DNA from: DRTC01 sp964521025
GTDB taxonomy: Bacteria; Cloacimonadota; Cloacimonadia; Cloacimonadales; TCS61
Direction of reading: 5' to 3'
Length of the DNA stretch: 64,000 nucleotides
NCBI GenBank assembly: GCA_964521025.1
Contig: CAZFPK010000012.1
Coordinates: 26,713-90,712 of the forward strand
Below are positions 1-8,735 of the stretch, one piece after another. The position numbers were made by a program, and so were the translations under genes. The notes beneath the pieces are model-generated. The model saw only the letters and a program-made list of their open reading frames with translations. It searched no databases and was not told the DNA's origin. The number at the start of each line of letters is the position of its first letter. Position 1 is the stretch's first letter.

Positions 1-1356
1 GATAGTCAATATTCATCCTTGAAGATCGATGTTTCTGTTTTATTGGATGATGAGATCAAATTCTTTAAGAAAGTTTCTTCTGAAGAAGATTATGATTATT
101 TGGAATTTTATATCGATGACAATATGGTTGGTCAGTGGTCAGGTGAAATCGGCTGGTCCCAAGAGATTTTTCCGGTAACTTTTGGAGACCATACTTTTGA
201 ATGGAAATATGTCAAAGACGGTAATATCGGCAGCGGTTCCGATTGTGCCTGGATCGATTATATCGAATTCCCGCCTTTTGGAGAACCGGTACCTCCGGAA
301 CTCGAAGTAAGTGTTTCTGAGATCGAATTTGACCTGGATCCCGATGCGATCGGAACAGATGAATTTACTCTCACCAATATTGGCGGCGGAACTCTGAATT
401 ATAATATTTCCCTCGAAGAAACACGGGATATGACCGGTTCTTATGTGGAATGTGCAGCAGAAGGATTTTATCCCGGGGAAACAGTAACCTGGACATTTAC
501 AGTTTATAACGCAAGTCCTGATAATGAATGGATCACAGATGTATTTATAGGATTTCCGGATGGTGTAATCGTCAATTCATCGACTGATTTTATCGGTGGA
601 ACCGGAGGTGATCTGGAATCGAACGGAGTAACCGGAGATGGAGTCGAGATCAACTGGCATGGGGAAAGTGAATATGGCTGGGGTTTTATTTATCCGGATG
701 AATTTGCATCAACGGAAGTTAATGTTACAATCAGCGCCGGATTTACCGGGGATATTGTCCTCGATTGGCAGATCGATGGTGATGACTGGGGCGGAGAACC
801 TCACAGCGTTAGCGGAACAATGACCATCGGCAGTCTTGCTTCTCCTATACCCTGGATCGAACTGGATTCTTACTCCGGAAGTCTGAACCCGGGAGAAACC
901 GATGAAATTACCATAACTTTCGATTCTAATGAAATTCCAATCGGGGATTATGCCTGCAATCTGATCATTAATGATAATCGCGAGACAACCATCATCCCGG
1001 TTATTTTGCATGTCTATTATTTGAATGAGGAAGAAGATCTTCTTCCAACAAAAACCGAACTTACAGGCAATTTCCCGAATCCATTTCATGCAGCAGGAAG
1101 CAAACAGGGTTTCGGGACGACAATTTCATTCAGTCTTATTGCGGAGAACGGAACGAACTCTGAGATATTTATCTACAATGCGAAAGGACAGAAAGTCAGG
1201 ACTCTCGAAGCAAGTAACAGGGAAACCGGATATCATTCTATTCTCTGGGACGGGAAAGATGACAATAACAGGAATGTCGGTAGCGGAGTTTACTTCTATA
1301 AATTAAGAGCGGGTGATAAATTTACAAGTGCGAAGAAAATGCTTTTGATGAAATAA
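1..1356 (+). CDS. Exported modular protein with C-terminal sorting module (5' end outside window)
   Basis: The frame is open from the first base, so the start lies upstream of the window. The first ~95 residues hold one module of the type KKVSSEEDYD ... WSGEIGW ... DCAWIDYIEFP, the same module found three times in the lipoprotein at 18378-20450. A CARDB/Ig-like beta-rich stretch follows (about residues 100-345). The last ~85 residues form the type IX/FlgD-Ig-like sorting module: NFPNPF, IYNAKGQKVRTL, WDGKDD, SGVYFYKL, KKMLLMK. Such proteins are usually secreted and anchored at the cell surface. The binding or enzymatic role is unknown. A strong terminator follows the stop codon. Confidence 0.8.
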   Translation, partial: DSQYSSLKIDVSVLLDDEIKFFKKVSSEEDYDYLEFYIDDNMVGQWSGEIGWSQEIFPVTFGDHTFEWKYVKDGNIGSGSDCAWIDYIEFPPFGEPVPPELEVSVSEIEFDLDPDAIGTDEFTLTNIGGGTLNYNISLEETRDMTGSYVECAAEGFYPGETVTWTFTVYNASPDNEWITDVFIGFPDGVIVNSSTDFIGGTGGDLESNGVTGDGVEINWHGESEYGWGFIYPDEFASTEVNVTISAGFTGDIVLDWQIDGDDWGGEPHSVSGTMTIGSLASPIPWIELDSYSGSLNPGETDEITITFDSNEIPIGDYACNLIINDNRETTIIPVILHVYYLNEEEDLLPTKTELTGNFPNPFHAAGSKQGFGTTISFSLIAENGTNSEIFIYNAKGQKVRTLEASNRETGYHSILWDGKDDNNRNVGSGVYFYKLRAGDKFTSAKKMLLMK

Positions 1357-1386
1357 AAAAAGTCTGTTTGTACCTCCCCAAAAACA

Positions 1387-1427
1387 AAAACAGGGACACT
1401 GATGAATTTCAGTGTCCTTGTTTTTTT
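1387..1427 (+). terminator. Rho-independent terminator
   Basis: A near-perfect inverted repeat (AACAGGGACACTGA pairing with TCAGTGTCCTTGTT, hexaloop) is followed by a run of T. It lies 30 bases after the stop codon of the exported-protein gene. Confidence 0.85.
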
Positions 1428-1478
1428 GCTCATAAATAAATTTGAGTATTTCGTATAAAAATCAAATTTACAGTTAAA

Positions 1479-1533
1479 AAAGAGGAAAGATGAATCACAA
1501 AATCGCTTTATTCATCGCTGTTTCCTCTCTTTA
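1479..1533. repeat. Long imperfect inverted repeat between convergent genes
   Basis: AAAGAGGAAA-GATGAAT pairs with ATTCATC-(GCTG)-TTTCCTCT across a short centre. It sits between the end of the exported-protein gene and the end of the convergent aroK, so it may act as a second terminator. Apart from the terminator at 1387-1427 I see nothing else in 1357-1666. Confidence 0.45.
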
Positions 1534-1666
1534 TCAAAAAGGGATTAGAGGAGTATTTTTTAGAAAAACAGGTGCAGCGATGAGATTTACATAGTTGTTT
1601 TTCTCTTGGATAAAAAGAATTTCTACTTTCCGGGTAGAAAGTATGAACAAGATTGGAATTTTGTTT

Positions 1667-2101
1667 TTACTTTATTTCATCAGCACATTCCCTGTAAAGC
1701 AGTTCTCTTTTTCGATAGAGTTTGAATAATTCTTTTTTTGTCAGTTTCCCTGCCAGAGGTCTTGCGGAAGATTTGATCCTTTTTATTAAAATTTCCCAGG
1801 ATGGGTTCAGCCAGATAGTTTTGTTTTCTTTCTTCTGGAGGAACAAGCGGTTTTCTTTTTTCTCGATGATTCCTCCACCGGTCGCGATTATTCCATTCTT
1901 ATTCCAGGAAAGCAGGATTTCGGATTCGATTTTGCGGAAATGTGCTTCTCCATATTTTTGGAAGATTTTGGGAATACTGAGGTTTAGTTTCTTTTCAATT
2001 TCATCATCGATATCATAGAAGGGAAGTTTTTTTTGAGATGATAATTTTTTCCCGTAATAGGTTTTGCCTGCTCCCATGAATCCGATCAGGAATATTTTCA
2101 T
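1667..2101 (-). CDS. aroK: Shikimate kinase
   Basis: Cytoplasmic kinase that phosphorylates shikimate at the 3-OH in the aromatic amino acid (chorismate) pathway. The sequence shows the P-loop GFMGAGKT near the N-terminus, the shikimate-binding DIDDEIE, the ATGGGI turn, and the lid RPLAG with a downstream Arg-rich helix (LYRKRELLYRECA). At 144 residues it is at the short end for the family (usually 160-175); the last helix seems trimmed, but all catalytic motifs are present. It is the last gene of the minus-strand block. A hairpin repeat and the rpsA terminator separate it from rpsA, so it may have its own promoter. Confidence 0.93.
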   Translation of the reverse strand: MKIFLIGFMGAGKTYYGKKLSSQKKLPFYDIDDEIEKKLNLSIPKIFQKYGEAHFRKIESEILLSWNKNGIIATGGGIIEKKENRLFLQKKENKTIWLNPSWEILIKRIKSSARPLAGKLTKKELFKLYRKRELLYRECADEIK

Positions 2102-2180
2102 GATTTTCTCTTATACTGAATTCCAAACTGATTTGATTTCATCAACTGTATTTTGATAGAGTTCAGAATGATATTTATTT

Positions 2181-2228
2181 CCGATTGTTTTCAACTCCAC
2201 GCTTCACTTTGAAGTCGAGTCCAATCGG
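2181..2228. repeat. Dispersed hairpin repeat, family R2 (copy 1)
   Basis: CCGATTG ... CAATCGG flank an inner CAACTCCA ... GAAGTCGAGTC. The same wording recurs at 54165, 57555, 57622 and 59886. The copy lies between aroK and the rpsA terminator. Confidence 0.65.
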
Positions 2229-2256
2229 AATGGCAATTGAAATTAGTTTTAAATAA

Positions 2257-2281
2257 AAAAGGCGACCATGAAGCCGCCTTT
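2257..2281 (-). terminator. Terminator of the cmk-plsC-ispH-rpsA operon
   Basis: On the minus strand AAAGGCG and CGCCTTT form a stem, followed by a T run. It lies about 20 bases past the rpsA stop codon. Confidence 0.8.
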
Positions 2282-2301
2282 GAAATCTATTAAATTACGA
2301 A

Positions 2302-4959
2302 TTATCCTTTTTTATCTTCCTTTTTTTCTTCTTGTTTTTCTTCAGTTTTTTTTTCCTCTTTTTCTTTTGCTTTTTCAACAGGTTTATTTTCTTTAATTTC
2401 AGATTCCGTTTCAACGGGTATTTTTTCTTTTTTACTTTCAGTTTTGTCTTTGGAAATATCAGTTTGTTCTGCTTCAATTTTCTCTTTTTCTTTTTCAGGT
2501 TCAAGAGCAGTATCTGCTTCTATTTCAGTTTCCTTTTTTTCCGGTTCACTTACCGCTTCTTTTGTATCTGCAGATGTATCGTCAATGTCTGTTTTGGATT
2601 TCTGAGGTTTATCTTCAGCCGTTTCATCTTTTTCTACTTTGCCGGTTTTTTCCTTTGCTTTTGTTTCTTTTTCAACAGGCTTTTCTGCAGATGGAACAAC
2701 TTCCTTCTTCTCTTTTTCGGATGATTTATCTTTCCTGGTCTTTCGTTTTTCGATCTTTGCTTTTATTTGTTCTTCATGTTTGCTGATGAATTCCTGCAGT
2801 TCTTCTTTATCTTTAGCAAAGAAATATGCTTTAACACTTAAGATCAACCTTCTATTTTCCAGATCGAGTTCTATGATCTTGAGAGGGATGAATTCTCCGA
2901 TATCGAAGGCTAGATTTGCTCTTTTCAAACCCGGAATGGAGAGATGAGAAAGCGGCACAAATCCTTCGATGACATGTTCTCCCGCATTAACATCAACGAG
3001 AAGACCTTTGGAGATCATTTTCACGATTTTAGCTTTTATCTCTGAATTTATGGGCAGCAATTCATCCAGATTATCCCAGGGGTCCGGAGCGAGCTGTTTT
3101 ATTCCTAATGCGATCCTGTGTAAGGTTTTATCTATGGAAAGCACTTTTACTTCGATATCGCTACCTTTTTTGAAAACATCTTTGGGATGATAAATGCGTT
3201 TAGTCCAGGAAATGTCCGAAATATGAATCAAACCTTCGATATTTTCCTCGATCTCGACGAAAATTCCAAAGGGAGTAATACTCTTCACTTTTCCCGATAT
3301 TTTTTTACCGACCGGATATCTCTCTTCGATAGTGAGCCATGGATTCGGTTCCATCTGTTTGATTCCCAGGGAAATCCTATGAGCATCTCTCGATGTTGTT
3401 AATACAATTGCTTTGATGGTATCTCCGACTTTTACTATTTGTTTGGGATGTTTGATCTTTTTCGTCCATGACATTTCGGAAATATGAACTAATCCTTCGA
3501 CTCCGGGTTCTATTTCGACAAAGACACCATAATTAGTAATATTCACTACTTTTCCGGAGATGATCGAACCTTCGGGATATTTTGTTTCTATATTTTCCCA
3601 GGGGTGCGGAACTAACTGCTTGATCCCCAAAGAGACTTTTGAATTTTCCTCGTTAAAATTGAGAACTTTAACTTTGACCTTATCTCCGATATTCAGCATA
3701 TCCGACGGATGTTTGATATGCCCCCAGGACATATCTGTTATGTGAAGCAAACCATCGATGCCGCCCAAATCTATAAATGCTCCGTATTCGGTGATATTTC
3801 TGACTTCACCATCGAGTTCGGAACCGACTACAATTTTTTCTCTTAATTCTTTGATTTTGTTTTCGCGTCTTTCTTCCAGAACTTTTTTCCGGGATACTAT
3901 TATATTTCTTCGTTCTTTATCTATTTTGAGAATTTTGAAATCACTTTCTTTACCGATGAACTGATCTAAATTGGGAATTGGTTTTGTCGAGATCTGAGAA
4001 CCCGGTAAGAACGCTTCCAGGTTATTTATTTCTACGATCATACCACCTTTGACACGACGGCGCAGAATTCCGGAAAAAGAACCGTTAGTCTCCATCAACT
4101 CGTTGAATCTATCGAGACTGGAATAAAAATCTGCTTTTCGTTTGGATAGTTTCAATCTGCCGGAACCATCCTCGATCGACTCGATATAGACTTTGATTTT
4201 TGAGCCTACATCCGGGAAACGCGTTTGAGAAAATTCCCGGCTGGGAACAGAACCTTCCGATTTGAATCCGATATCGACCAATACTTCCCGCTCATCGACA
4301 CTGACTACATCACCTTCGATAATCGCACCTTTCTTGAATTTGCTGAATGACTCATCGAGCAGGCTCATCATATCGTCTTCATTTTTTTTCTCTCTGCTTT
4401 TCGGCTTCTTCTCAACTTCTTCCTGCTTTGGAATTTCTTCCATAACTTCAGGTTTTTTACCTTCGGTTACTTCGTCTTTTTCGAGAATTTTTTCTTTGGA
4501 AGTTTCTTCTTCAGTTTCCTGTTTTTCCTTTTCAGTTACTTCTTCCTTTGCAATCTCGTCTTTGGATGCTTCATCCAAAACTTCCGGTTTTTTCTCTTCA
4601 ATTACTTCTTCTTTTGCAATNNNNNNNNNNNNNNNNNNNNNNNNNNNNNNNNNNNNNNNNNNNNNNNNNNNNNNNNNNNNNNNNNNNNNNNNNNNNNNNN
4701 NNNNNNNNNNNNNNNNNNNNTCATCTTTGGATGCTTCATCCAAAACTTCCGGTTTTTTCTCTTCAATTACTTCTTCTTTTGCAATTTCATCTTTGGATGC
4801 TTCATCCAAAACTTCCGGTTTTTCTTTAACTTTTTTCCCGGTTTTCTTCGCTACTTTTTCAGTAGGAAGAACATCAGCCGGGATTTTTTCTTCATTGTTA
4901 GTTTGAGTTTCAATAGGATCGATCAAATCCTTGGTTTCTTTTTCATCGTTAAACATCAT
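2302..4959 (-). CDS. rpsA: 30S ribosomal protein S1 with long charged N- and C-terminal extensions
   Basis: Binds mRNA on the small ribosomal subunit. Six S1 (OB-fold) domains follow one another from about residue 205 to 715, with classic signatures such as GAFIDLGGIDGLLHITDMSW and GVFVEIEPGVEGLVHISEMSW. They are flanked by unusual Lys/Glu-rich low-complexity tails of about 200 and 170 residues. The N-terminal tail holds a 22-residue tandem repeat (EVLDEASKDEIAKEE-type), which is interrupted by 100 undetermined bases, so the true length is unknown. The start is set at the ATGATG preceded by AAGGAG; the frame is open further upstream but has no ribosome-binding site there. It overlaps ispH by 11 bases. 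The order cmk-plsC-ispH-rpsA is a known bacterial arrangement. Confidence 0.95.
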   Translation of the reverse strand: MMFNDEKETKDLIDPIETQTNNEEKIPADVLPTEKVAKKTGKKVKEKPEVLDEASKDEIAKEEVIEEKKPEVLDEASKDXXXXXXXXXXXXXXXXXXXXXXXXXXXXXXXXXXIAKEEVIEEKKPEVLDEASKDEIAKEEVTEKEKQETEEETSKEKILEKDEVTEGKKPEVMEEIPKQEEVEKKPKSREKKNEDDMMSLLDESFSKFKKGAIIEGDVVSVDEREVLVDIGFKSEGSVPSREFSQTRFPDVGSKIKVYIESIEDGSGRLKLSKRKADFYSSLDRFNELMETNGSFSGILRRRVKGGMIVEINNLEAFLPGSQISTKPIPNLDQFIGKESDFKILKIDKERRNIIVSRKKVLEERRENKIKELREKIVVGSELDGEVRNITEYGAFIDLGGIDGLLHITDMSWGHIKHPSDMLNIGDKVKVKVLNFNEENSKVSLGIKQLVPHPWENIETKYPEGSIISGKVVNITNYGVFVEIEPGVEGLVHISEMSWTKKIKHPKQIVKVGDTIKAIVLTTSRDAHRISLGIKQMEPNPWLTIEERYPVGKKISGKVKSITPFGIFVEIEENIEGLIHISDISWTKRIYHPKDVFKKGSDIEVKVLSIDKTLHRIALGIKQLAPDPWDNLDELLPINSEIKAKIVKMISKGLLVDVNAGEHVIEGFVPLSHLSIPGLKRANLAFDIGEFIPLKIIELDLENRRLILSVKAYFFAKDKEELQEFISKHEEQIKAKIEKRKTRKDKSSEKEKKEVVPSAEKPVEKETKAKEKTGKVEKDETAEDKPQKSKTDIDDTSADTKEAVSEPEKKETEIEADTALEPEKEKEKIEAEQTDISKDKTESKKEKIPVETESEIKENKPVEKAKEKEEKKTEEKQEEKKEDKKG
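4543..4829 (-). repeat. 66-bp in-frame tandem repeat in the rpsA N-terminal tail
   Basis: Nearly identical 66-base units, each encoding 22 residues (P-E-V-L-D-E-A-S-K-D-E-I-A-K-E-E-V-I-E-E-K-K), lie on both sides of the N run. The copy number cannot be read because of the gap. Confidence 0.9.
4621..4720. other. Assembly gap (100 N)
   Basis: Exactly 100 undetermined bases, the usual default length for a gap of unknown size. It falls within the tandem repeat, which probably broke the assembly. The frame is kept across it as written only if the true gap length fits a multiple of the repeat. Confidence 0.98.
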
Positions 4960-5842
4960 TTTTCTCCTTAAATCCGGGAATATCTTCGACTCTTTCAGCC
5001 ATCTTTTGATCATTCTCCAGATATTTTATTATTTTATTATATACTTCCACAATTATCCAGTCCGGCGTGGAAGCTCCTGCTGTTAAACCGATATTACTCT
5101 TACCTTTAAACCACTTCTCATTTATCTCATCGGCAATTTCAATATGATATGTCTCAATAAATTTTTCACTTATTTTGGCAAGCATTTTTGTATTTGAACT
5201 ATTTTTCCCGCCGATTACGATCATGATATCGCTTTCTTTTGCCAGTTTCAGAGTTGCTTCCTGGCGGATGCCGGTAGCATTGCAGATAGTATTGATCACT
5301 TTCAATTCATTACACCTGGGAACAAGAGTTTTGACCAGTTCCTGCAAATCTTCGATATTGCGGGTTGTCTGAGAGATAACTCCGACTTTATTGAATCGCT
5401 GTTTCGGTAACTCAGACGCATTGGCAACGATGATCGTTTCTCCATCCGTATAAGATTTCAGGGCAATGACTTCCGGGTGGTTTTTATCCCCCAGAATGAT
5501 CACTTTGTATCCGTTTTCTCCTAATTGCCGGGCGTATTCCTGTGTTTTGGATACATACGGACAGGTAGCATTAATGATCTCGATATTGTCTTTTTTTAGC
5601 TTTTCCAATATTTTTTTTTCTACTCCGTGTGAACGAATGATCGTTGCTTTTCCTTTGATTTTTGAATAATTATTTACTGAGATGATTCCTTTCTTATTCA
5701 GTTTCCCGACCATTTGCGGATTATGAATAATTGGTCCCAAAGTTACTATTTGATCATGTTTTTGAGCAGCTTCCAGAGCCATTTTTATCGCTCTTTTAAC
5801 ACCAAAACAAAATCCTGAATTTTTGGCGATCTTAACACTCAT
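4949..5842 (-). CDS. ispH: 4-hydroxy-3-methylbut-2-enyl diphosphate reductase
   Basis: Last step of the MEP pathway: reduction of HMBPP to IPP and DMAPP with a [4Fe-4S] cluster. The three cluster cysteines are visible in NSGFCFGVKRA (Cys12), NATCPYVSK (about Cys94) and NTICNATGIRQE (about Cys187). The substrate-binding GASTPDWIIVEV is near the C-terminus. Full length (297 residues). It overlaps plsC upstream and rpsA downstream, 11 bases each, which suggests translational coupling. It supplies isoprenoid precursors and so links to the geranylgeranyl reductase operon at 40.7 kb. Confidence 0.97.
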   Translation of the reverse strand: MSVKIAKNSGFCFGVKRAIKMALEAAQKHDQIVTLGPIIHNPQMVGKLNKKGIISVNNYSKIKGKATIIRSHGVEKKILEKLKKDNIEIINATCPYVSKTQEYARQLGENGYKVIILGDKNHPEVIALKSYTDGETIIVANASELPKQRFNKVGVISQTTRNIEDLQELVKTLVPRCNELKVINTICNATGIRQEATLKLAKESDIMIVIGGKNSSNTKMLAKISEKFIETYHIEIADEINEKWFKGKSNIGLTAGASTPDWIIVEVYNKIIKYLENDQKMAERVEDIPGFKEKNDV

Positions 5843-6437
5843 TTTCCAGCTCGTTGATCTTTTCCATAATGAAATTCGCTAAATAACGGTAACTATCTTT
5901 TGAATCATCTAATTGCGAGTAATCTTCTTTTCTTATTTTCTCTCCGATCACGATTTTCATTTTTTCTTTCCCGGAAAAACATTTTTTAAAATTATTGGAA
6001 TTTTTCATAAATATAGGAACAATATCTTTTCCCGTCTGGATCGCGATCTTTCCTATACCCGGTTTTACTTTGTCGGATTTTCTCGTTCCTTCCGGAAATA
6101 ACAGGATGGATTGACCGGCTGCTAATTTTTCCTCGACACGATTAATTGCCGCTCTATCGACTTTTCCTCTTTTGATTGGAATAGCGTTCACAAATCGGAG
6201 AAAATTCCCGAAAAATTTATTTTTAAAAAGTTCTGATTTTGCTAAATAATTGATCTCTGCAGGCATGATCGAACCGATGAAAGGCGGATCGAACCAGGAA
6301 ATGTGATTGGAAGCAAGAATGCAGTTTTTGATATTTTTCATTCTCTTTTTATGAATGATTTCATAATGCCAGAGATTTTTCATGCAAAAACGAACTATAA
6401 TTGTAATAATTGAATAAGTTATTCTTTTATTTTTCAT
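5832..6437 (-). CDS. plsC: 1-acyl-sn-glycerol-3-phosphate acyltransferase
   Basis: Transfers an acyl chain to lysophosphatidate at the inner membrane to make phosphatidic acid. Family motifs: NHISWFDPPF (HX4D, catalytic His and Asp) near residue 45, and FPEGTRKS near residue 115. At 201 residues it is a typical short PlsC. The N-terminus is hydrophobic and basic, which fits membrane association. The start codon lies inside the end of cmk (11-base overlap), and the stop overlaps ispH in the same way. Confidence 0.92.
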   Translation of the reverse strand: MKNKRITYSIITIIVRFCMKNLWHYEIIHKKRMKNIKNCILASNHISWFDPPFIGSIMPAEINYLAKSELFKNKFFGNFLRFVNAIPIKRGKVDRAAINRVEEKLAAGQSILLFPEGTRKSDKVKPGIGKIAIQTGKDIVPIFMKNSNNFKKCFSGKEKMKIVIGEKIRKEDYSQLDDSKDSYRYLANFIMEKINELENEC

Positions 6438-7101
6438 TTTTTATGCTCTCCATCAGGAAAGAAACCTGCTCCGGAATCGACATTTTACTCGTATCCACAA
6501 TGGTCGCATCCGGAAGTTTCTTCAGAGGAGCGATCTTCCGGGTCGAATCATTTTTATCACGCCAGATCAGTTCTTTTTCAACTTCCTCCAAAACGAGTTC
6601 TTCCCCTTTTTCTTCTGCTTCGAGCCATCTGCGTTTTGCCCTGGTCTTGACATCGGCATCCATATAGAATTTGAAATCAGCATCAGGAAAAACAACCGAA
6701 CCGATATCCCGTCCATCCATGATCACTCCGCCATTTTCTCCAATCTTTCGCTGCAGTTCGACCATTCTTTTCCGCACCATTTTGATTTTAGCGATTTCCG
6801 AGGAAAGTTTGGTTATATCTGCTTCGCGGATGCGTTCGGAAACATCTGCTCCGTTCAGGAATATCCTGTTTCCCTTTTCGTGATATTTGATTTGAATGTC
6901 AACATTTTCGAGCATTTCATGCAGAACTTTCGAATTGTTAAATTCGATCCTTTTTTGCAGTGCGTCCAAAGCGCAGGCGCGATACATTGCACCGCTGTCG
7001 ATATAAATGTATTCCAGTTTTTTTGCTAACAATTTTGCAGTCGTACTTTTACCGGATGCTGCCGGTCCGTCAATGGCGATAATATATTTTTTTTTCTTCA
7101 C
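6427..7101 (-). CDS. cmk: Cytidylate kinase
   Basis: Phosphorylates CMP and dCMP to the diphosphates. The P-loop IDGPAASGKST is at the N-terminus, MDGRDIGSVVFPDADFKFYMDA carries the nucleotide-binding residues, and the C-terminal region holds RDKNDSTRKIAPL, which binds CMP. Full length (224 residues). It is the first gene of the cmk-plsC-ispH-rpsA operon. A 113-base gap with a short direct repeat (GGATATTCAAAAT, at 7147 and 7202) lies between it and the gene upstream. Confidence 0.96.
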   Translation of the reverse strand: MKKKKYIIAIDGPAASGKSTTAKLLAKKLEYIYIDSGAMYRACALDALQKRIEFNNSKVLHEMLENVDIQIKYHEKGNRIFLNGADVSERIREADITKLSSEIAKIKMVRKRMVELQRKIGENGGVIMDGRDIGSVVFPDADFKFYMDADVKTRAKRRWLEAEEKGEELVLEEVEKELIWRDKNDSTRKIAPLKKLPDATIVDTSKMSIPEQVSFLMESIKNEK

Positions 7102-7214
7102 TATTTGATATTCCCTGCTCGATAACTTGTCCGGTTTTTGACGGATTGGATATTCAAAATCTTTTCATCCCCAAATTCTTTCTCCTTTTTTCCCTCATTA
7201 TCGGATATTCAAAA

Positions 7215-7655
7215 TTAAAATCGATATGAAAGACTAACCGCATTCTCCTCGAATTTCAAATGGATCTTCTTCTTTTTTTCCTCGAAATCAAAAAGATGAG
7301 CATCCACAAAAGCATCGATCACAGAAAGAAAAACAACCGTTCCCACCCAGAAGAGATCGCTCTGTCTCTTGTTATAATTCTCAAGGTATTTTTGATAATA
7401 TTCCTCGTTCTCGGTTTGAGTGTATTTCTGAAAATAATCTTCAGCTTGCAGATGATGATATGTTGCTAATCCGATCACAGCACTTTCCAGCAAAAGGACT
7501 CCACCGGATTTCCAGTAAGATTCATTATAAAATTGACCTCCTCCGGGGATCAGAAGGGAAAGGGCAGCTGCTTTCATCGGTTTTTTTTTGTTCTCTTCCG
7601 TAAAACAGGAAAGGGAGAATATGAATAGAAATAAGATTATGAGAAATCTACGCAT
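7215..7655 (-). CDS. Small membrane protein, DUF5683-like
   Basis: 146 residues. A hydrophobic signal-like N-terminus (FLIILFLFIFSLSC) could be cleaved or lipidated, although the lipobox is poor. It is followed by KAAALSLLIPGGGQFYNESYWKSG, the hallmark of DUF5683-type proteins (PGxGQFYN), and two further hydrophobic stretches. The function is unknown. Its start overlaps the end of the gene at 7648-8595 by 8 bases, so the two are probably co-transcribed. Confidence 0.75.
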   Translation of the reverse strand: MRRFLIILFLFIFSLSCFTEENKKKPMKAAALSLLIPGGGQFYNESYWKSGGVLLLESAVIGLATYHHLQAEDYFQKYTQTENEEYYQKYLENYNKRQSDLFWVGTVVFLSVIDAFVDAHLFDFEEKKKKIHLKFEENAVSLSYRF

Positions 7656-8595
7656 TTTGCAGTCTTTCCTTTAAAGTCAGCAGGAAAAGCGGGATCATAA
7701 ATTCATGATGACCGATGAAATAAAATCCTTTTCCTCCGCTTAAAGTAGGACGATGAACAATGTTCGTTTGCGGTCGGTAATGGAAATTCATATCGAAAAC
7801 CGCTGTATGAAAATTCTTCAGCGGATGACCGAGATTGCGGACAACAGTTACTGCTTTCAGGAAAACTTCCGGTAAAATGACAGCAGAACCGAAATTCAGG
7901 AAGACTCCCCCGTCATTCATTTCGATGAGATTATTACAGAAAATCCGGAAATCCCGCAGCGAACAATCCCCGATAGCAGCACCGTTCGCAGTTTCATGTT
8001 GATGATTGATATCCGTTCCCAGAGCGATATGAACCGTGAATGGAATTTTATTTTGATAAGCATTGCCAACGAGGGAATATCGATTATTGGGTGCATTTGT
8101 TTTGTTTAAATGCTTGCCGATCGCTTCTCCATAACCCAGTTTTTTTTCTGCTCCATCAACGATGATCGCGTTAATGATATTATTTGTTTCGGAAACCATG
8201 CCAAAACTTCCGTCTTCGAGAGCAGTTGCCACATCTTCCGAAGTTTTTCCGAATTTAGCGATCTCAAGATCATGGATAACGACCGAGCCGTTAGCTGCCA
8301 GTCCTTTGATCAATCCCATTTTCAGCAGATCGATGATGAAAGGAGACAGACCGCATTTGATGACATGACCTCCGAGAGCGATAATTACTGGTTTCCTTTT
8401 TTGAAAAGCAAGAACGCATTTTTCCAGGAGTTCATTCATCTCTTTGATTTTGAGAACAGGCGGCAGACTTTTCCAAAAATCTTTTACAGAAATATTTTGC
8501 GGGTTGGAAAAATCCTGCAAACCGATTTTACTCGGTCTGTTTTTGATAGAATATTTTTTTTGACCGGTTAAATTTATTTCTTTGAATATGCTCAT
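7648..8595 (-). CDS. Conserved protein of unknown function, enzyme-like
   Basis: 315 residues, soluble, no signal peptide. Conserved-looking motifs: IIALGGHVIKCGLSPFI, GSVVIHDLEIAKFGKTSEDV, ALEDGSFGMVSET, and GTDINHQHETANGAAIGD. The His- and Gly-rich motifs suggest a nucleotide- or metal-binding fold. I know similar uncharacterised proteins from other anaerobic bacteria but cannot name the reaction. The start has a good ribosome-binding site (AGGATGAG). The gene lies between tgt and the DUF5683-like gene. Confidence 0.75.
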   Translation of the reverse strand: MSIFKEINLTGQKKYSIKNRPSKIGLQDFSNPQNISVKDFWKSLPPVLKIKEMNELLEKCVLAFQKRKPVIIALGGHVIKCGLSPFIIDLLKMGLIKGLAANGSVVIHDLEIAKFGKTSEDVATALEDGSFGMVSETNNIINAIIVDGAEKKLGYGEAIGKHLNKTNAPNNRYSLVGNAYQNKIPFTVHIALGTDINHQHETANGAAIGDCSLRDFRIFCNNLIEMNDGGVFLNFGSAVILPEVFLKAVTVVRNLGHPLKNFHTAVFDMNFHYRPQTNIVHRPTLSGGKGFYFIGHHEFMIPLFLLTLKERLQNA

Positions 8596-8615
8596 AAACT
8601 CATCCTAACATATAT

Positions 8616-8735
8616 AACTTCCGAATGTGTCGGCTTGCCACTTCTTCCAAATATAGGAAGAACCGAATCTTCTGAATGTTGTATCTCACAAATCAAACAA
8701 TCGGAAGATCCGCAAGCTGAACATTCCGATGTTTT
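8616..8735. repeat. Dispersed intergenic element, family R1 (copy 1)
   Basis: Starts AACTTCCGAATGT and ends AACAATCGGAAGA ... ACATTCCGATGTTTTT. The last part forms a TCGGAA/TTCCGA stem followed by T. Other copies are at 20504 and 21905. An inner CGGCTTGC can pair with GCAAGCTG. Confidence 0.65.

Noticed and set aside
1490..1594. 34-codon frame with a GAGGAAAG before the ATG and a hydrophobic start
   Set aside because: It lies within the long inverted repeat at 1479-1533 and no conserved feature supports it.
2332..2724. Long plus-strand Phe/Ser-rich frame
   Set aside because: It is the complement of the Lys/Glu-rich tail of S1; the composition is a shadow of the real gene.
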